Positions 19,601 through 23,534 of a stretch of 23,534 nucleotides of DNA are shown one piece after another. The position numbers were made by a program, and so were the translations under genes. How positions within the stretch are numbered: the stretch's first letter is position 1; each line of letters begins with the position of its first letter. This DNA is from Silene noctiflora (lineage: Eukaryota; Streptophyta; Magnoliopsida; Caryophyllales; Caryophyllaceae), in the NCBI GenBank assembly GCA_009801015.1, contig VHZZ01030278.1, positions 1 through 23,534 of the forward strand, given 5' to 3'. The notes under the pieces were generated by a model. It was given only the letters and a program-made list of their open reading frames with translations, had not been told where the DNA came from and searched no databases.

Positions 19601-22559
19601 ACAACTCATGAGAAATAGAAAGACAGGCATCCAGAAGTTTTATAATTACAAGAACAATAATAAAGCATTAGCTGTAAAATGATTCGGAGTCAGGTAACTT
19701 GAATTGGTCCACAAATTTTATCATTATGAATAATTGTCAGAACACACCAGGGGGTATAAGTTATATAACCATCATTTTTCTCTTTACAATAGTCCTTTAT
19801 ACAAATGTTCTCTAGACTCAGCAATAGTGGTAATTTGGAGTCTGGTGACGTCATATTTGTTTAGTTATCGAATATGTTTCATTTCATGAATAGCAGTCGT
19901 GCTGTACCTATGTTTATATGCAATTATTCACTGGAAGTTCTTCTAAAATAGTGTTGCTGCTTGCTGAACTGATCAAGCAGCAGCTATTTATGTATGCTTG
20001 CCTAATACAAATTGTCTATGTTCTAACTTTTGTAACCGAGTGAAATACAAGGAATGCCTTCAAGGCTTCACTATACCCTCATCTCTTCTATATTGGTTCC
20101 ATTCTGTGCACTGAACTTTGACAAAATCAGCAAGCCCATCTCACCTGGACACCAACCCTTGTCTCTCATTTGCAATTACCCTCAAATATTGTTCACTAGA
20201 CTGACAATTAAGATGCAGTTCACCTCCAAACGGGAGAGATCATCTTTTCTACAATGGTGCTTTAGACTATTTGGACTTGCTACTGTTTCTTTTCTTATAT
20301 TCTTTACCAGCTTATGGCAATTTTTAAGGTCATAGAAAACTCACCTATAAGAGGACCAACAGGCTGGATATTTAATGGCATTTGAAAGTCAGACTTAGCA
20401 AAAGGAAGTGTCTTATATTGTGCATAGTCCAGCATGGGGTCATGTAGGGGCCTTGAATGATGCTACTTTTCCCTTATCTGGTATTTATCAAGGTTCATAC
20501 TAAGACAACGGATTAGATCATGAAATATTTGGAGGCACAAAGCTTCTTACGAGTTATGACAATACTGCAGGACATCATGAGGGTAAGTGTTAAGTAAGAA
20601 GGCAGAGAACATTAAGTCCAGTATAGCGCATATGCAGCATTGCGCATCCATCGGTCCTCCTTTATCTCACCCCTCTATATCTTCTTTATTCTCACTGATA
20701 AACCTAGTCTCTAATATCCACCACCCCTCAGAACTACAAACAAACTTCCTCGTGCTTTTTTTATATCAACTGTGATGTGGTGCTCGTCATAGCTAGATTT
20801 TCCAACCTCAAGAAGTGCAATTTGTTAGGATAGAAATAAGCTTCTAGCAGCTGTTATGGCGTGATAAGATAATAATATATAGGCAAATTGTTTTTCTCGA
20901 AAAAGTGATTAATATGATGCAATCTGCAAGACCCGGCCGTCGAACGGAGCAAAAGTTGGCCTTAGTAATCTGATACTGTAGTACTTAGAACCATAGAATG
21001 GCTAAGAGAACTAACCGACCCTGTATGTAATCAGCCAAACAACACATTTCCAAAGGAACACAGCTTCCAGAAACATAAGTGCAAATGCGACCAATTTGCA
21101 CATCAAATGTATAATTGGTTGCTTATTGTCAACTAAATCTAATTGATTGGTATTTTGCCACGAATTTAGCAATTTGTTGCAAATTGGCAATCAAATGATG
21201 TTTGATCGCTAGTTGGCGACCAATTCACATTTGTTCTCATCCTATAGAAAACCTAGAGCTTGTGTGGTCATTAGAAACACTTGAAAAAGTGGGATTCCTA
21301 ACAAATGTACGCCTTAGGATGCCCTTAGACTTAAGGCTGGCATTTGCATGTTTCATATCTCGTTCTTCAAATTCTTTAATGCACTTCCTTTACCATATTG
21401 TCCTTGTTTTACATGTTAACTCTCTTTGTAAAAATTAACATTGTTACAGTCTTATTTTGAAAATATTAGTTTGTTTGTAAAAATAATGTGCCTTGTGTGC
21501 TATAGCAGTACAGCATGCACCTTGCGCCTTCTATAACTAAGTCCCATGAACTGGACGAAAGGTGAGGTATTTAACTAACAAACTTCTTATAATCAGAAGT
21601 AGAAATTGTGAAGTTCTCAGGAATTGAAGGGTTGTATTTCAAATAAAGTGGAACGTAGGTCTCATTCTTTTGGATTGAAACTACTTGGCTTGACCCTGAC
21701 CCAAACTGGTGAGGTCATAGGACTGAACTGGAATGAAATGAAATTAAGCCCAAAAGAACGTCTTATGGGTCTTGTACCTCTTGTGTGAAACGGGGAACCA
21801 GACGGTCGCTAAGTCTAGCAAATTTCAACTAGGTCAGTTAGTCGTTACAAGGCCATGTCTATGATTGGTATTCAAAAGTTGTCTGCACTAGTATTGTTCA
21901 TGTGTCTCCCTTTGGAACCAAATGACAAGAAAACATATTCTCACATATCTAGTACCCTCTCTGTTAAATTCTTCTACATTTATGCATTAGTAATTTTATT
22001 ATAGATACCACTGCTTTTTCATTATTTGACTGATCATATTAACACTTATCTGTGATACTGATAGTTCAATTCCCGGCCAGCTTGGAGGTAATTTTACTAG
22101 TGGCAGTGAGTAGCAAACGCGATATTCTCTTGTAACAACTATTCAAGATTAAGTTGAGCAATGTTGATGGATAATCGTTGTTAACAGCCTGCTCCACTAT
22201 CCTAAATTACTGATCTATAAATGTAGGAAGAATTTAACACTAAGCAATTGAAATATCTTGAGAAATTACCAGCAATATAGCATCAAATAAAAGTAAACAA
22301 GCAACACATGATTCTGTGTACTAGAGGTGAAATTGAACCACAGCAGTGCAGTATAATATTATGAGTTTTAGTCTGACCTTGAGCTTGCAAAATCATAGAG
22401 CTTCCCTGTGCTTGAGAAAATGATAACTCCGACTTCTGCATCACAAAGAATAGCTAGCTCCTTGGATTTCTTCAATAATCCATTTCTTCGTTTTGAGAAT
22501 GTCACTTGCCTGCTCGTTGTGTTATCGATTCTTCTTATCACAATCTTTCCCCTCCCCAT
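16625..22559 (-). CDS. AGL17-like: MIKCc MADS-box transcription factor, AGL17 clade (right copy)
   Basis: Mirror copy of the left gene with the same 238-residue product and no visible difference. Exons in transcript order on the - strand: 22559-22378, 19109-19031, 17964-17903, 17370-17271, 17196-17155, 17071-16988, 16896-16745 and 16640-16625. It has the MADS domain ([19 protein letters not shown]), I region, K domain and the IKLGLQLY end. Relative to the left copy it is convergent, the stop codons lying about 9.7 kb apart. Two intact, identical genes with identical introns mean either a duplication too recent to have diverged or one locus represented twice. Without outside data I cannot say that this copy exists as a separate gene. 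Confidence 0.9.
18013..18199. mobile_element. MITE in intron 2 of the right copy
   Basis: Inverted copy of 5336-5522. The element is at 18021-18191, with its 8-bp target duplication (ataggtat on the + strand) at 18013-18020 and 18192-18199. Presence at the same mirrored base shows the insertion came before the palindrome formed. Confidence 0.72.
19110..22377 (-). other. Intron 1 of the right MADS copy
   Basis: Mirror of 1158-4425, 3268 bp, carrying the same inverted repeat (21963-22238) and the aattggtcgc-type repeat (about 21080-21230). Small open frames on the + strand here are mirror images of those in the left intron and are not supported as genes. Confidence 0.85.
21963..22238. repeat. 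Foldback repeat in intron 1, mirror copy
   Basis: Inverted copy of 1297-1572; arms at 21963-21997 and 22203-22238. Confidence 0.55.
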
Positions 22560-23181
22560 TTGGCTTAACTAAGAAAATTTGGCATAGTAAAATCTCAAAC
22601 CGACGGAGAAATGGCACTGATTAATAGGTAATAATAACCAGATGGGAGATGCAGAATAGCTATATTACCTGGAAAGGAAGTCAACAGTGATTATAATTGA
22701 GAAGCAGCTAGGAAAAGTTTCAAGAAGACAAATATAGAATGAATTTTGTCAATATTAATGGAGTTCTATGGAGGTTGGAAAGTTCACCCCCTTTGAGCTG
22801 GTTGTCGATTTTAAATCGTGAGTATTACTAAATGAGGAAAGTACTTGGTGATTATATGCCAATGGGAAAAAGAGACAAGGATGTATAGTGGAAAATGTTG
22901 GGGTTTTGTGCGCAATCACCAATAAGAATCAATTTCTCGTTAATCTGATTGGATATGCCAAGTACAAGGGCTGTCTAGCTAATAGATCATCAACATGTGG
23001 CAGTCTAGGTTACTTTTTTTGGATATATTACATGTGTTTTTCTAGTGTCCTGAAATAATTGCCCCTTAAAGTGTCCCTTTTTTCTATTTTTGACCTTCAT
23101 GACCATGTTATACTGAAAAAAGAAGTGGATTTTTATTTTATTTCATGCAACTTGTTTAGGAATCTTCTTTTGCTTGTGTGT
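22560..23181 (-). promoter_or_regulatory. Upstream region of the right MADS copy
   Basis: Mirror of 354-975, including the possible 100-bp 5' UTR intron (22569-22668 on the - strand). No other gene lies here. Confidence 0.35.
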
Positions 23182-23195
23182 CCCCAATATTGGGG
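23182..23195. promoter_or_regulatory. Perfect palindromic CArG box, right copy
   Basis: CCCCAATATTGGGG again, about 630 bp upstream of the right copy's start codon. The motif reads the same on both strands. Confidence 0.5.
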
Positions 23196-23204
23196 AGGTT
23201 CAGA

Positions 23205-23534
23205 CCATCCCCAAGCAAAGGTCACGCTAACTAGGTCGCGACCCGGTTTACTCTTAATCCCAATTTATTTATCTTGACCTACTTTCACCCTCCCAAGCAG
23301 AAGGTCGCGACCTAGGTCATCAACCCAATCATTTTCCACATTCTCTACCCCACTGCACAACATTTTCAATCATTTCCCACATTCTCTACCCCCACTTTTC
23401 TCTACCATTTCATTTATTTTAATGTAATTAATTCTTTCCACCAATAACATTTTGACACATAGTAGGTCAATAAGGAGGTCAATTTGATCAACCTTGGTCA
23501 CAAATTGACCTTTGGTCACAAATTGACCTCCATT
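23205..23534 (-). repeat. GGTCA/TGACC-rich block, mirror copy
   Basis: Inverted copy of 1-330: tandem 18-bp units at 23494-23529, GGTCGCGACC palindromes at 23234-23243 and 23303-23312. The palindrome is still perfect at the last base of the window. Confidence 0.6.

Larger units (their letters stand above)
11789..23534 (-). repeat. Right arm of the 11.7-kb palindrome
   Basis: Inverted copy of 1-11746; position x here corresponds to 23535-x in the left arm. It carries the same MADS-box gene on the - strand and the same repeats in mirror order. No base difference from the left arm was found in the stretches compared, which is unexpected for two independently evolving non-coding copies. Confidence 0.97.

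Noticed and set aside
1-23534. LTR retrotransposon, endogenous virus, CRISPR array, rRNA or organelle inverted repeat
   Set aside because: No polymerase, integrase or LTR signals, no regular spacer array, and no plastid IR genes were seen; the only gene is nuclear and intron-rich.

Overview
The window is one giant inverted repeat of plant nuclear DNA. Base i pairs with base 23535-i: arm 1-11746 is the reverse complement of arm 11789-23534 everywhere I compared them, including all mirrored reading frames and three long homopolymer runs. The arms meet in a short imperfect hairpin (11747-11788) with an 18-nt unpaired loop. There is therefore only about 11.75 kb of unique sequence, shown twice.

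The organism is a flowering plant, probably a eudicot. The DNA is AT-rich, with long introns and small plant-type repeats. The only convincing gene is a MIKCc MADS-box transcription factor of the AGL17 clade (ANR1, AGL16, AGL17 and AGL21 kin). I rebuilt it by eye as eight exons with canonical GT-AG junctions. The 717-nt CDS encodes 238 residues and ends in the clade-like C-terminus IKLGLQLY. Exons 1-5 have the usual MIKC lengths (182, 79, 62, 100 and 42 nt).

Layout of the left arm, mirrored in the right arm: 1-975 is the upstream region, with GGTCA/TGACC repeats and a perfect palindromic CArG box. 976-6910 is the MADS gene on the + strand. Its 3.3-kb intron 1 carries a foldback repeat, and intron 2 carries a 171-bp MITE with an 8-bp target duplication. 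6911-8490 is 3' flank with a tandem repeat near the stop. 8490-9385 holds short SINE-like and aaggcg-type repeats. 9385-11140 is a possible decayed Mutator-like foldback element. 11650-11885 is a Tourist-like MITE sitting exactly at the palindrome centre. The right copy of the gene runs 22559 down to 16625 on the - strand, so the two copies are convergent (tail to tail).

The main question is whether the palindrome is real. Two full-length arms without visible divergence, folding at a hairpin-prone MITE, fit either a very recent hairpin-primed inverted duplication or a fold-back chimera made in library preparation or assembly. The sequence alone cannot decide, but the lack of visible divergence makes an artefact, or a collapse of one locus into two, a serious possibility. 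No rRNA, tRNA, CRISPR, retroviral or LTR-element sequence was recognised.
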